From NCBI GenBank assembly GCA_009746045.1, contig RPFO01000246.1, positions 1,145,795-1,209,794 on the forward strand: DNA of 64,000 nt, given 5' to 3'. Positions 20,204 to 31,000 of this stretch are shown piece by piece. The position numbers and the translations under genes were made by a program. The stretch is from Mesostigma viride. Its lineage: Eukaryota > Streptophyta > Mesostigmatophyceae > Mesostigmatales > Mesostigmataceae. The stretch's first letter is position 1. Every line of letters starts with the position of its first letter. The notes beneath the pieces were generated by a model. The model had not been told where the DNA came from and searched no databases. It worked only from the letters and a program-made list of their open reading frames with translations.

Positions 20204-22240
20204 TCACTTCAGACTGTAACCAGGGTTCATCAACCCATACAAGACCTGGTATTGTGGTCCTGCTGCTTGTGGCACCTTGGTCAGTGCATCTGCAGCATTG
20301 TCTTTGTCCCTGACGTGGGCTTTAGACTCCAGGTACTTGCATTCCTGTTTTAGCACAATCCAATCCAGGTCCGAGTGTACAGCCAAAGGATTGGCAAGGA
20401 AAGAGATGATAGATTGAGAGTCAGTCAGCAAATGTGCTTTCACTCCTGCAGAGCTACCAGCCTGGTGTTGAAGCCAGACCAGCAAGTGATTGAGATACCT
20501 TGCATGCAAGACAGAAGATACCACAGCCCTGCATTCAGCTACATTGCTACTCACAGCTTTCCTCTTGTGCAATCTACTGAACCAGGAGACTAGTGACTTC
20601 TTCCCACCTTGGTTATGCAGGAAAAACAATCCAGCCTCTCTGGCTTGAACCTTGGTAACTACCCTGGACTCCATTGAACTATCCATCATGCACGTGATGT
20701 GAATGGGAGTAAACAGGTCCAGTGAGTGAAGCATCAAAGGTGGACCATCATGCAACAACTGCTTGATTGCCCGTGCTCCTACCTCCTGTAGTACCTCATC
20801 ATCTACCCTGCTCACAAAAGCCAGGTGGGGTGCACATGTAGCACATAGCCAACCAAGCTTGCCTCTAATGGTAGGGCACATGTCAGGGGTGATGTGAACA
20901 GGCAGGACATCCAGACAAGACTTAATGTATTCAGCAGAGGCCTGCATGGAACAAACCCAGCTGCCCTGCTGCTGCAGCAACTCAAGCATCATGCCACAGA
21001 ACTTGACTGGCTCCTTGCCCAGCTCTAGCTGCTTGCCAATCTCAAAACTGGCAGACACCTGAGCTATGAAAGCATCCACTGCAGCTCTAGGACCTGAGAT
21101 TAACTGATCATCCCCATGCCAGACAAACATCATCATTCCATCAGGGTGTGGGATGACAAACAAGCAAGGGTCAATGTCATCATAGGTGGCCCCTAGCTTC
21201 ATGAATACCTCCTGTGCAGACAGCCTAAAAATTTTTGGAGCTGACTGCAACCCTTCAACCCCCAGGTTTGGCCTCAACAAGGGTTGAACAATATCCCTGT
21301 GCCACACCTTAGGAGTATTCACCACGTATACCTGACCTCTCCAGACCTGCTGTGCTATGGCAGGGTCCCCCTTTAGAAAGGCTCTTTTGATATCTGTGGC
21401 TTTACACACATAATCCTTCCCTGTATTAAGCTGATGCAAAAACAAGGAAAGCAACACCTTGAGAGACGTTTGCTGAATACCAGGAGTATAAAGCTCAGCC
21501 TCTGTCAGCTCTGTAGAGCCCCTGAACTCAGTGACACATGGCCTAGCATGGAAAATGGGTGGTCCCCCATCAGCCTGAGGTTTATGCTTGCACACAAACT
21601 TTAACCTTAGCTTCTTGGCTCCAGCTGGCATAGCATCAAGAGGAGTCACAGGTGGTGTGTGTGTGGGACTACGTGCATCTGGAACAACCCACTCCTCCCT
21701 GGCTTTGGTAAAAGCCTCCAGCCACTTAAGAAACCCAATCTGCGTCTGGCAGTCCCGTACAATATCATCATAGGACAGGGGAGACATGGATGCAACATCC
21801 CATCTACCAAGCCCAAACGCTGAAGGGTGTAGCTTTTGAGAGTGTATGAGGTCCTCCACACACGGTTCCTGACCTGGGAGGTACTTGGGCTTAACTGCAT
21901 TGATGGCAGCATCCAACCCAGTGCTAATCTGGCTCAAAGGGATTTTAAAATGATCTAGAGGCACCTGTCCTACCCCTGCCACACTCAACCTCCCAGCTGA
22001 GATGACAACACCAGGGTAAGATACAAAAGGTTCCCCTAACAGGGCATTCCCTGAGTAACCCTCAACCACCTGAAATGGAGTGGGCATACCCAAGATTTGA
22101 ATGCTCACCTGACCTTTGACCTGCATTTTGGTTTTGCCTGAAAAATCTGACACTCTAGCCCATGGTGAGGCCTTCATTTTCAGACCAGATACAGCTGCTG
22201 CACTGATGATACTCACCTGTGCTTGGGTGTCTACAGCCAA
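20204..22240 (-). CDS. Retrotransposon B pol, C-terminal part: protease, reverse transcriptase, RNase H
   Basis: 678 residues. It opens with the retropepsin-like segment VDTQAQVSIISA (Asp codon ends at 22231) and ALLGEPFV about 65 residues on, the flap/ILG-type landmark. The reverse transcriptase follows: TDIKRAFLKGD (motif A Asp), GLQSAPKIFR, DPCLFV, and WHGDDQL (codons at 21107-21118), where Copia elements have YVDD. RNase H shows MDSSMES, AECRA, TDSQS and DNAADALTK, the four acidic positions. The start is not an ATG; the frame is the continuation of the integrase ORF, shifted just upstream. Confidence 0.8.
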   Translation of the reverse strand: MAVDTQAQVSIISAAAVSGLKMKASPWARVSDFSGKTKMQVKGQVSIQILGMPTPFQVVEGYSGNALLGEPFVSYPGVVISAGRLSVAGVGQVPLDHFKIPLSQISTGLDAAINAVKPKYLPGQEPCVEDLIHSQKLHPSAFGLGRWDVASMSPLSYDDIVRDCQTQIGFLKWLEAFTKAREEWVVPDARSPTHTPPVTPLDAMPAGAKKLRLKFVCKHKPQADGGPPIFHARPCVTEFRGSTELTEAELYTPGIQQTSLKVLLSLFLHQLNTGKDYVCKATDIKRAFLKGDPAIAQQVWRGQVYVVNTPKVWHRDIVQPLLRPNLGVEGLQSAPKIFRLSAQEVFMKLGATYDDIDPCLFVIPHPDGMMMFVWHGDDQLISGPRAAVDAFIAQVSASFEIGKQLELGKEPVKFCGMMLELLQQQGSWVCSMQASAEYIKSCLDVLPVHITPDMCPTIRGKLGWLCATCAPHLAFVSRVDDEVLQEVGARAIKQLLHDGPPLMLHSLDLFTPIHITCMMDSSMESRVVTKVQAREAGLFFLHNQGGKKSLVSWFSRLHKRKAVSSNVAECRAVVSSVLHARYLNHLLVWLQHQAGSSAGVKAHLLTDSQSIISFLANPLAVHSDLDWIVLKQECKYLESKAHVRDKDNAADALTKVPQAAGPQYQVLYGLMNPGYSLK

Positions 22241-22342
22241 AATACTAGGATCTTGACCTGCATCCCCTACAGCATTGACTGTGCTGTACCTGTTGCCACA
22301 ACTGCTTTAGTGTTGTGTGCCTTGTGCAAGGCCTTAAGAATC

Positions 22343-23935
22343 TCAGCAAATGACTTCCTGGGAACGACAGGATCTGCTCTTTTGTGACTCCTCCAGGTGT
22401 GAGGGAGGTGCTACCTGCTGCTCACCCTGTGCACCGTCCTCCTGCCCAGGTGGACTATTGGGTTGTAGTGGGGCTGCACTACTGAGGAACACAGGAGCTT
22501 CTACTGTGGTACTAGTGCTTGCATCAATGACGTCCTTAGCCAATTCATTGGGTGAGATCAATCCACCAGACTCCTGCTCTGAATCCATGTCCAAGAATTC
22601 TACCCCTGACACGTCTGCCAGTGGTGGGTAATAAAGCTTGAGTCTATGCTTGCTGACCACACGCTCTCTGTCATGTTGTATAGTGACTGCAGTCCCTTCT
22701 TCATGAATTTTGGTGACTACAGCTGGACCGTGCCATCTGGCAGAGTGTGCTCTTCCTCTGTCACCCTCTCTGAAAAACAACACATGGTCCCCCACTTCAA
22801 ACACAGGCCTGGCATTATTTTTGTCTTTCTTTGCCAGCAACTTGGCTAAGTGCTGCCTTTGTGTGTTGTAGTGAGTGTGTACCTCTGAAGCATAGCTGCC
22901 TGACTGAAGGCCAGTTGGGGTGATTTCCCCAAAAGGTGAGGACATTATTGGTTTGGCGTTTAGCTGGGTAGTCACCCCTGCTGCCCAAGATGCCCTGTCA
23001 GCATAGCTACCAGAGTCAGCCAACCTGGATGGCATTTTTCTTATCACATCCCTGATGGCTCTCATGGTACGTTCTACCAACCCCTGACGTTCATGATCTT
23101 GAGCCCCAGACACTTCTATCTTGGGCAGGTCATTCCTGTCCTGGATGCAGAGAAACTGCTGATCCAGCATTACTTTTTCAATGGGGTGAAAACGTGCCAA
23201 GGCTATCTGTAAAGCTCTGTGCAGCTGCTCTTTATCCATCCCAGGCAGAGGCTCCACTACCACAAACCTTGACCAGGCATCCTTTATGACTAGGTAGTAT
23301 ACCGTGTCCTTCACCACGTGTATAACATCCCCAACCAGTTTGCCTCTAGCCAGTGGTGGTGTGGCCACATGCCATTTTCTGGGCTTAGGAGCATATAGCT
23401 GACATTGCTCACAGTGCTTACGTACGTGCCTGCACATCTGTTCCAGATCATGGCCTTGTATTTTATTGGCTAGCCTTTCAGCCACAGCCTCATGGCCCAT
23501 AACCTTGTGCAGTTGCTCTGCTAGAGCACCATACGTGATTACCTTTTCTGCTGCTGCACTAAGGGAAGCTATGGTGGGGTCACGCATCATGTGTGACAGT
23601 GTCATGTCATATGCCACTTCCCAATCCACATCATCACACTCAGGCAACACTTGGCAGACAGAAGGTAACAGGAAACCATTTGTGAAAAATGGTGAGGGTA
23701 GCTTACAGGTGTCTCCCTGGTCTGCCGCCCCCGCGCGGTTGTAGCGCCCTGGCGTGTTCTTGTTGTGCCTGGGAGCCGTGCAGCGCGCTCCTGCTGCAAT
23801 GGGGTGACGTGTTTTCCAGCATCCAGGACAAACATCAACGTCAGAACCATAGTCGGGTTTGCCCTTCCAGCAATCATCTTTTAGGTGCCCCTTACAAAGG
23901 CACCTAGTACAATGTTTGGTGGGGTCATGAGGCAA
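22343..23935 (-). CDS. Retrotransposon B zinc knuckle and integrase
   Basis: 530 residues. It begins with a CCHC knuckle CTRCLCKGHLKDDC and a second Cys box CPGCWKTRHPIAAGARC, also found in element C. The integrase follows: an HHCC zinc domain (HKVMGHE ... HCEQCQ), then the core with GDVIHVV (first Asp), MLDQQF (second Asp) and GLVERTMRAI (Glu). The C-terminal part resembles the chromatin/DNA-binding tail of Copia integrases (FEVGDHVLFFREGD, GPAVVTKI) and ends in a Ser/Glu-rich linker. A stop interrupts the frame before the protease. It inserts the cDNA copy into the genome. Confidence 0.8.
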   Translation of the reverse strand: MPHDPTKHCTRCLCKGHLKDDCWKGKPDYGSDVDVCPGCWKTRHPIAAGARCTAPRHNKNTPGRYNRAGAADQGDTCKLPSPFFTNGFLLPSVCQVLPECDDVDWEVAYDMTLSHMMRDPTIASLSAAAEKVITYGALAEQLHKVMGHEAVAERLANKIQGHDLEQMCRHVRKHCEQCQLYAPKPRKWHVATPPLARGKLVGDVIHVVKDTVYYLVIKDAWSRFVVVEPLPGMDKEQLHRALQIALARFHPIEKVMLDQQFLCIQDRNDLPKIEVSGAQDHERQGLVERTMRAIRDVIRKMPSRLADSGSYADRASWAAGVTTQLNAKPIMSSPFGEITPTGLQSGSYASEVHTHYNTQRQHLAKLLAKKDKNNARPVFEVGDHVLFFREGDRGRAHSARWHGPAVVTKIHEEGTAVTIQHDRERVVSKHRLKLYYPPLADVSGVEFLDMDSEQESGGLISPNELAKDVIDASTSTTVEAPVFLSSAAPLQPNSPPGQEDGAQGEQQVAPPSHLEESQKSRSCRSQEVIC

Positions 23936-24085
23936 CCTCTTGTCCCCCCCTGCTGGCTTAGCACCCCCTGGCTTGCTAGCTCCCCCACTTTGTTTTCTGT
24001 TTTTGTTGTTATTGTTCTTCCCCCCCCCTTGTTTCCACCTCCCCCACTTTTGTTGTTTTTGTTTTTATCCCCCCCATTACCGCCT

Positions 24086-25280
24086 TTACCTGGGCCACCA
24101 GCGACTGCATCTGCTTTTGGAGAGCCCCGTACCTGAGGCTTCCTCCCCCTTTACCTGCTTCACCTTTACATCCTTGGCTGCAGCAGCAAATGGCTCTAGG
24201 CATTGCTGCACATAAGCCATTGCCTTCCTGAAGTCCTCCCACTTATCCTTCAGACCTGCCAGTATGACTGACAGGGTGGTAGGGTCCAGTTCTGCCTTTT
24301 GTAGCCATAGGTGTACTAGGTACTTGGCATTGAGCTTCTTCAGCTCCTCATCCCCCTCTATGTACATGACATACTTTTTGTTGTCACTCACATAGTCACG
24401 CTTATTGACCTTATACGCCTCTATCCACTGGAAGCCCTTAAGTACTTCTAAGTGCTCCCCCGTGGTAACAAGTGCCCTAAGGTCTACCATGAACTGCGCC
24501 CACAAACATTTTCTGCCACATCTACCCCGCTGCTGGCACGCTTTTGGTACAATTGTACCAACTGCTGGATAGGCTTGGCAGATTGATGGATGGGTGTGGA
24601 TGCACGTAGGGATGCAAACCAATCACGCACATTATCACTAGCATACGCATGTGACAACTTAAACAACCACTCCCTAGCTTCGTCCTGGGTATGGCCCTCT
24701 GGCAAACCCGGAAAACTAGCTTATCCTCTTTCTTTTTTGGATCAAACCTGGGCCTACACAAGGCCGTGGAGGTTGTGGTTGTCGTTCCTGCAGGTGGCTG
24801 CTGCTGCTGTTGCTGTTGCTGCTGCTGCTGCCGCTCCCCGCCCGCTCGTGTGCCGGTGCAGACTCCTGGGTGCCGTGTCCTCCCCCGCCCTGGTTGCCCC
24901 CCCTTCTCCGCCATCCTCCTCTCGTCCCTCCTGCGCTTTGGCTGTGGCGGCATGCCTCCTCCTCCGTGCCCTTCGCTTGCTGGCTTCAGCGAGGCCACCA
25001 GCCTCGCCACCGTGTCGGCCAGCCTGCCATGCTCCGCCGGGGTGAGCTCCCTCCCCTCGTCCAGCATCTGCTGGGCCAGCTGGAGTTGCCTCCGGATGTC
25101 CTCCCGGTGCGACAATGTCGCTGGACCGGGTTCTCCCCGGTGCGTCACCCTGGTGCGCGCCGCTGTGCCATCTCTGTTAGAGATGGTGTGTGTGGGCTGC
25201 GACAGAAAATGGTACAACTGCTCCGTGGAAATCCTCTCGTCCGGCATTAAACCAAATTCAGCTCTTACCGCCTCCCCCAT
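24086..25280 (-). pseudogene. Retrotransposon B gag, frameshifted
   Basis: Starts at MGEAVRAEFG, overlapping the end of ORF1 in another frame. It contains a helical segment, a polyglutamine run of 11 (CAG/CAA tract near 24810) and FDPKKKEDKLVF. It shifts frame near 24700 to LPEGHTQDEAREWLFKL and again near 24510 to KGFQWIEAYKVNKRDY and ILAGLKDKWEDFRKAM. The same blocks are in element C gag (LPEGHTVEQAKQFVFAL, ERFNWLAAYKVNKNN, LLTGLKSLWDNFRAAM), which identifies it as the capsid region. It ends before a Gly/Asn/Lys tract with G-runs where frames change again. Confidence 0.65.
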
Positions 25281-26440
25281 GCATCCCTCACAGCAGCCTT
25301 CTTGATGTTTTGGACATGGCGTCGCTGCTTGAGCATACGCCGCTCCAGCCTGCCGACGCTCGCCTCCCAGATGGCCAGTTTCCGGCGATAACGCTCCTCG
25401 GCCTCCCTGCGAGCCGGCCCCTGCAATGGCGCCAGCTCGGCGACCTTCCTGTACTTCCAGGACTTCATGTCGCGGGTCAGACGCTCACACCGCATCTTGG
25501 TGTGAGACATCTTAACCCTAATCCTCGCCGCGAGCGCCTCCGCCCTGTCGCGCTCCTGCTGCTCGCGCAGCTTCCTCTGCTCAATCGCATTGCGCCTCCG
25601 CTGCTTCTTCTCCCGCTCCGCCTTGAAGACCTCCAGCCTCCGCTTCGCCTCCTTCTCGCGCTCCTGCAGCGCTGGTGTCATCTCCACCAGGTCTTCCGCG
25701 TCAGACGCCGACGGTCCCGTCAGGGAAAACTCGGACTCTTGCAGAACCCCGTCGATCTCCCTCGGGATCGTCTCAGACCTGCGAAGGCGTTGGAAACACG
25801 CCAGGTTTCCCCGCCTCACCACCTCGTAGGTCGGCGACGCCGGCCTCCTCAGGGCTGCGCGGACCCGTGCAGCGTCCTCCATCTGCATGGCCCTCTCACG
25901 TGACCGCAGATCCTGCCGCCTCTCCTCCTCGGACTCCTGCTCCGCAAGGCGACGTGCCAGGACAGCGTTGGCTTCCACCTGCACCGATCGTGCCTCATCT
26001 GCCGACGAGGGCTGCATGCCAAACAGGCCGAGAGAGCTGGACTCTGACTCCTCGCCCGACTCCCCGCCCGACTCCCCACAAGTCTTCTCACCCGACGAGA
26101 TGACGCCCGGCCCCGCACCACACGGTGCATATGGCGGGCCCCTCGGAGCACGTGCCACCACTGGTGTCGAGCCCCTCACCCGACGCATGAGAGGGATGCG
26201 CACGACTTCCTGCACAACGTCCCGATAAGACGGGTCCTCTTCCTCAACGTCATCGGGATGCATCTCATCCCGGGTGTTCCTGTCCAAAATCTCCTGGCGC
26301 AAACTCGCCAGATCCGAGTCTGATGTCCCCGAGTCGTCGGACATGGGGGACGAGGATGACTGATACGGCACCTCCTCTTCTGAAGATGCCTCGCCCATCA
26401 GGGCCTTGCCCTTGTTGTTCGGAGCGTTCTTGGGAGCCAT
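25265..26440 (-). CDS. Retrotransposon B ORF1
   Basis: 391 residues with ATG, about 100 bases inside the 5' LTR. Acidic Ser-rich N-terminus, then a long Glu/Arg/Ala coiled-coil-like region (about residues 240-385: QEREKEAKRRLEVFKAEREK and similar). No zinc or enzyme motif. Elements A, C and D have an ORF in the same place. C ORF1 has a similar charged helix (EERRARQRDREVRREAAF), so B and C ORF1 may be homologous. Likely a structural or assembly protein (inference). Confidence 0.65.
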   Translation of the reverse strand: MAPKNAPNNKGKALMGEASSEEEVPYQSSSSPMSDDSGTSDSDLASLRQEILDRNTRDEMHPDDVEEEDPSYRDVVQEVVRIPLMRRVRGSTPVVARAPRGPPYAPCGAGPGVISSGEKTCGESGGESGEESESSSLGLFGMQPSSADEARSVQVEANAVLARRLAEQESEEERRQDLRSRERAMQMEDAARVRAALRRPASPTYEVVRRGNLACFQRLRRSETIPREIDGVLQESEFSLTGPSASDAEDLVEMTPALQEREKEAKRRLEVFKAEREKKQRRRNAIEQRKLREQQERDRAEALAARIRVKMSHTKMRCERLTRDMKSWKYRKVAELAPLQGPARREAEERYRRKLAIWEASVGRLERRMLKQRRHVQNIKKAAVRDAWGRR

Positions 26441-26537
26441 TTTTCGAAAAATGTGGGTAGAAAAAGAGAGTGTGAAAAATGGGTTTGTTTTGCTCGTCGT
26501 TTTAACGCGTGTGTTTTTACCGGAGTTTTTTAATGCA

Positions 26538-26919
26538 AGTTATGGGAAACACAGAGCTGGAAATGCTCAGGCAGTGCCGAATGGCGTGTGTGTGAACGAC
26601 GAGACACCTTGGCATTAGGATAGAATGGCACATATACCGCTGGTCAGCCGTCACTTGCGGCTGACCAGACTTTGCGTAAGTTAAGCCTAACTTACTGATC
26701 CTGGACGGACTAGCCTATATCAGTTACAACCTGATCTATAGTCAGTCCTAACATGACAACTACAGTCCCGGTACTGAGGTACCGGCTCATCACATACTGA
26801 GTCTAGCCACGTGTCCATGCCACGACTGCTCTAGTCCAGCACCGTCCCAGTACCCAATTGGGCGCCGGCGGTGCTGGCACGTGTCCACTTAGGCTACAGG
26901 CGGGAGACTTAGACTAACT
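26538..26919 (-). repeat. Retrotransposon B, 5' LTR
   Basis: 382 bp, matching 19436-19821 apart from small indels and a base change near the start. The sequence just inside (TGCATTAAAAAACTCC on the minus strand) is where the primer would bind; it does not match the usual initiator-Met tRNA complement. Confidence 0.8.
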
Positions 26920-26924
26920 ACCAC

Positions 26925-27879
26925 TCAGGGTCTAAATTGTAAATCAGCTACAACCTGTGACATCAGACTCCAAGCCTAAGCAGGCTGAAGAGTTTGTAGA
27001 AGGATTGGAAGGGTTTCCTAGTTTGTACGGCCGGGGGTACCAACTACTATCAGATCTGGATAGGGAGTAGCACGTTTGGGAAGTGTACTGACCAGATCAA
27101 GGACCTGACCAGGGAGTGCAAGAAGGCCAACAAGGCCTGGGCACTATATGTAGCTGAGCTGAAGGAGCTGCTTGAAGACCAGCGCAAGAAGGTCGGCATC
27201 CATTGGCAAGACAAGTATCAAGGGTGGGAGGTCAAGGGGGATCTCATCCAGAATTTCCTTAACTAATGCAAAATGGTTGAGGAAGGCAGGGCCCACGGTT
27301 TCAACGTGGCAGACAATATAGCCCTGACCAACTGGTTGAAGGTCTCTGGGCTGGATAAGGCCACACGTGGATCTCTCAAGGTCATGTGTGCTCCTCACTC
27401 CACCATGAAGGCCTACAAGGTCATCATCAAGCAAGCCCTCGAAGCTGAGGAGCTGTTTGAGGGTGGCCGGGGTGCCAGCTGTGAAGGCAACCCATGCAGG
27501 TGGGCGTACCCAGGGGGGCTCCAAATCGTCTGAGGCTGACAGAAGCCAAGGAGGGCGTAGGGGCAACCACAACAAGCGGAAGGCCAACCATTCACCCGAC
27601 CCTGACGGGAGGTCACACTCCAAGTCGGTGTTCAGGCGGGTGGGTGGTCAGCCCAAGCAGGGCAACGCATCTGACAACGGGGGTGGTGGCCAGGGCAAGT
27701 CAAAAATCCAGTGCTACCTGTGCAAGGGGTGGGGGCACATCAAGAAGGAGTGTCCCTCCTTCAAGAAGACCCAAGGCCAGGGCAGCACCAAGAATAACAA
27801 CAACAAAAACAACAAGAACAAGTCCCAGGCAGGCCAGCCTTCAAAGGGCAGTCAACAAGAAGAAAACAAGGAGCAGTGA
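26925..27879 (+). pseudogene. Retrotransposon A gag, 3' part
   Basis: Resumes after B. Capsid-like sequence matches A2 gag (KPKQAEEFVEGLEGFPSLYG; KMVEEGRAHGFNVADNIALT; DKATRGSLKVMCAPHS) and ends with one CCHC knuckle CYLCKGWGHIKKEC (near 27712-27753) and a Lys/Asn/Gln-rich tail with a stop at 27879. There are several frame breaks, and an in-frame TAA near 27265 is present where A2 has TAT. Confidence 0.7.
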
Positions 27880-28023
27880 CTGTCTGAGGCAACCCCTACA
27901 CACCTTAAATCACCTAAGGGGGAGGCCAGGTGCTCCACCAGTGCAGATTTTATATCTGGGCAACAAGAGGGTGATCTCCAGGTTCAGGATGGCCCCAGGT
28001 CACCTGGAGAGGTTCAGGTTCCT

Positions 28024-31000
28024 ATGAAGACGTCCTTGACAGCTGGTGCAGCTGTAAGAATGTCTGACCCCATGCATCCTCGTGCTGGGCACGAGGGTGC
28101 AGACCTCTCATTTTGAGAGAAACCAATGTACAACCACAGAGGGGTGTGAAGGCCTCTGGTGGAGTGGTGGTATGCATGTGGTCCCTGCTGGCGGTCCAGG
28201 TGTTGGGCATGAGCAGGGTGACTCAGGCTCTGAGTCAGAACAGGATGGAAGTCAGCATGGTGATGCTGGACAACCTGACAGCACAGTCCTGACTGTGCCA
28301 GGGACTGCTTCCTCCGTGTACCAGGAGTTGGGTGCCCGAATCCACAACATGTTTGGGCATGCCACTTCTCTGTCAAACAACTTTGCCTTCCGTATGGGCA
28401 AGGCACCCCTTCTCAAGGCGTGCCAGCAAGCTGCCTCACGGTGTAAGTGCCAGTTGTCCTCCAACAAGCCCAGGAAATCACATGCCAAAGCTCTACCTCA
28501 GGGCATTGGTGATCTGCAGTGTGATATCCGGCAACACATCAGGGGCATGCAACTGTTGGTGTGCGTTGACAGGTACACAAAGTACAAGGTGCTATAGAGC
28601 ATTTACCTTCTATGAAGAACAGGTACTTGCTGGCTGCCCTGCAGAATGTAAGAGCCAAGTTTCCTACCACAAGGATCCAGGTGGACATGCAGTTTCAGCA
28701 TCTCAAGGGTGATCCCACCCTTCCTGAGTTGCTGGTTACACCTAGGGAGGCTCATGGGCAGCAGGGTGCTATAGAGAGGGCAATCCAGGAGGTCAAGAAA
28801 TTGATCATCTCTGAAGACTGGGTACCCTTGTCTGCACCTGCACTTGTCAGGAGTGCATGGTTGAGGAACGTGGAGCAGCAGCTGAACAGCAGGGTCAATT
28901 TCTACTATGATGGAGTTGCTGTCAGCCCAATGGGTCTATATCATGGCCTGTGCCCCCCACATGTGCTGGAGGGCTGGAAACATGCTGCACATGTCACCTT
29001 TGCCAAGCTGAGGGAGAAGGACCGGGGTTGGAAGATGCTGGAGCCAACAGTGGGTCAGAGAGTATTAGCTTGGAAGGAACCGAGCCTGTATGGCAAACGT
29101 GGTAGCTGGAGTCCTGGGGTGGTTACCCAGGTTGATGAAGCTAGCCACGCATGCTTGGTCAGCATGGAGGACGAACCAAAGCATGTACACCGGCTGAGTT
29201 GGTCATATGTCAAGCCTAACCTGATGAATGAGGGCAGTCAGGCACAAGGCTCACAGGATCTGCAGGATTTTCAGGTCCCAGGTGGCATCACTGACGCAAC
29301 GACCACATCTGTTGCAGGGGAATCTGTCAGCCCTGGCCAGGTTGCAGAGGTACTTGTTGAACAGGCTGCAAGGTCAACAGCTGGGGAGTCAACTGTCAAG
29401 CCCAACGCTCTAACCAAGCCCAGGGGGACTAGTTTGGCTGGATTGATTGGGGCTCTGCAAAGGGCCAAGAAGCAGCCCAAGGTAGCCAAGCTCAGGTGGC
29501 ATGGCAATCTGGGGCTGGACACTGCCTTAGAGGTAGACACTAATTCTCAGGTTTCCATCATTGGGACCAGAGCTGCAGCAGGGTACAGCATGTCTGAGCC
29601 CAGCTATCAGTTTGTGTCTGACTTCAGTGGCGGGGTACACGTGAAGGTACTGGGTGAGGTATCTATTCCTATCCTTGGACAGGACACGGCATTTTGTGTC
29701 TTGGAGGGCTATCAGGGACCTGCTCTTCTGGGGCAGAATTTCCTATGCCAGGATGGGGTAGTGATCACGTCCTCTCTCCTGACTAAGGAAGGGGCTGGTC
29801 AGGTCCCACTGATTAATTTCAGGACCACTCACCTATCACGTGCAGTAACCAGGTCGGTTAAGCGTGTGCAAGTGTGCCAGGGGCAGGAGCCCTTGGTTGA
29901 TGACCTCATATTGCCAGCTGCTAGTCATCCAAGCAGTTTGGGCATTGGTCCTCACTCACTTGCTGGACACAGCCCTATCAACTACCAAGGCCTGGTGAAG
30001 CTCATGTCCTCTCCCATTATGTGTCCCCAGGTCACACTGGGTCTGATTAAATCTGGGGAGGACTGGATCTCCAAGAAATGCGTGGAACCTGTCAATGACC
30101 TGCCTCCTGCACGGCGTCTACTCAAGCTCAAGTTTGTCATCAAGATGAAGGAGGTGGACGGGGTCAAGGTACCACATGTCAGGCCAGTGCTGAATGAGTT
30201 CAAGGGTACTGGTGAGTGCACTGCTGAGGAGTTGTATACCCCTGGCATGTTGCATGACACTTGGAGGCTGCTGCTGTGTGTATTTCTAGGCCTTCTCAAC
30301 AAGGGCTTGGACTATGGCTCAGTGGTGGTAGACTTCAAGAGAGCATTTCTGGAGGGGGATATGCAGAGGTGGCCCAGGAAAAGTGGGAGGGCAAGACGCC
30401 TTTCTATGTTAGGGTGCCTGCTTTATGGAAAAGGGACATTCACACTGAGTTCCTTAAAATCCTCAAGGGCCTGGAGGGCCTGAGGTCAAGTCCAATAATC
30501 TGGAGGGAGACTCTCAACCGTTTCCTGAAGGAGCATTGTGTGAAAATAACCAGGTATTGGAGGAACCTGATCTTTCTTGAAGCCTAGTACTTGAGGAAAT
30601 GTTTATCACATTAGGAATTATTGTTCATATTCCATTCGTTGATTAAACATTAATAATATGGGGCGGCCACCATGTCTAGGGCCAGCCCTTTAGGTCACCT
30701 GGCTTGTAAACAACAAGGAGCAGCAATTTTTCTTTAAGTGCTATGTCCACCCAAAGGGCAAAAACACAACAACGCATTGTAGCCGTCAGATTAGTGACGG
30801 CGCATTCAACATTGTCGGATGCACAAAAAGTCATGCACATGCGCCAAAGGCGCGGCGCCGGAGCCAAAAGGTACTCTACCACTTATATTAGGTTTCTTTC
30901 TCTAAGGTCGGCGCAGGCTCAACTTATTTTCGTCTACATCTGTCACAAGGGAAGTGACGCGGCGCCACAACTGGTCCGTCTGGCAAAAAATGCCAAAGTC

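Larger units (their letters stand above)
19436..26919 (-). mobile_element. LTR retrotransposon B (Copia-like), complete, nested in A
   Basis: 7484 bp with LTRs at 19436-19821 and 26538-26919 and the duplication ACCAC on both sides (19431-19435, 26920-26924). It encodes, on the minus strand, ORF1, gag, integrase, protease, reverse transcriptase and RNase H. Frames are interrupted at several points, some at runs of G. The LTRs differ by a few small indels (TTAA, TA, AT) and a substitution, so insertion is fairly recent but older than that of C. Confidence 0.85.
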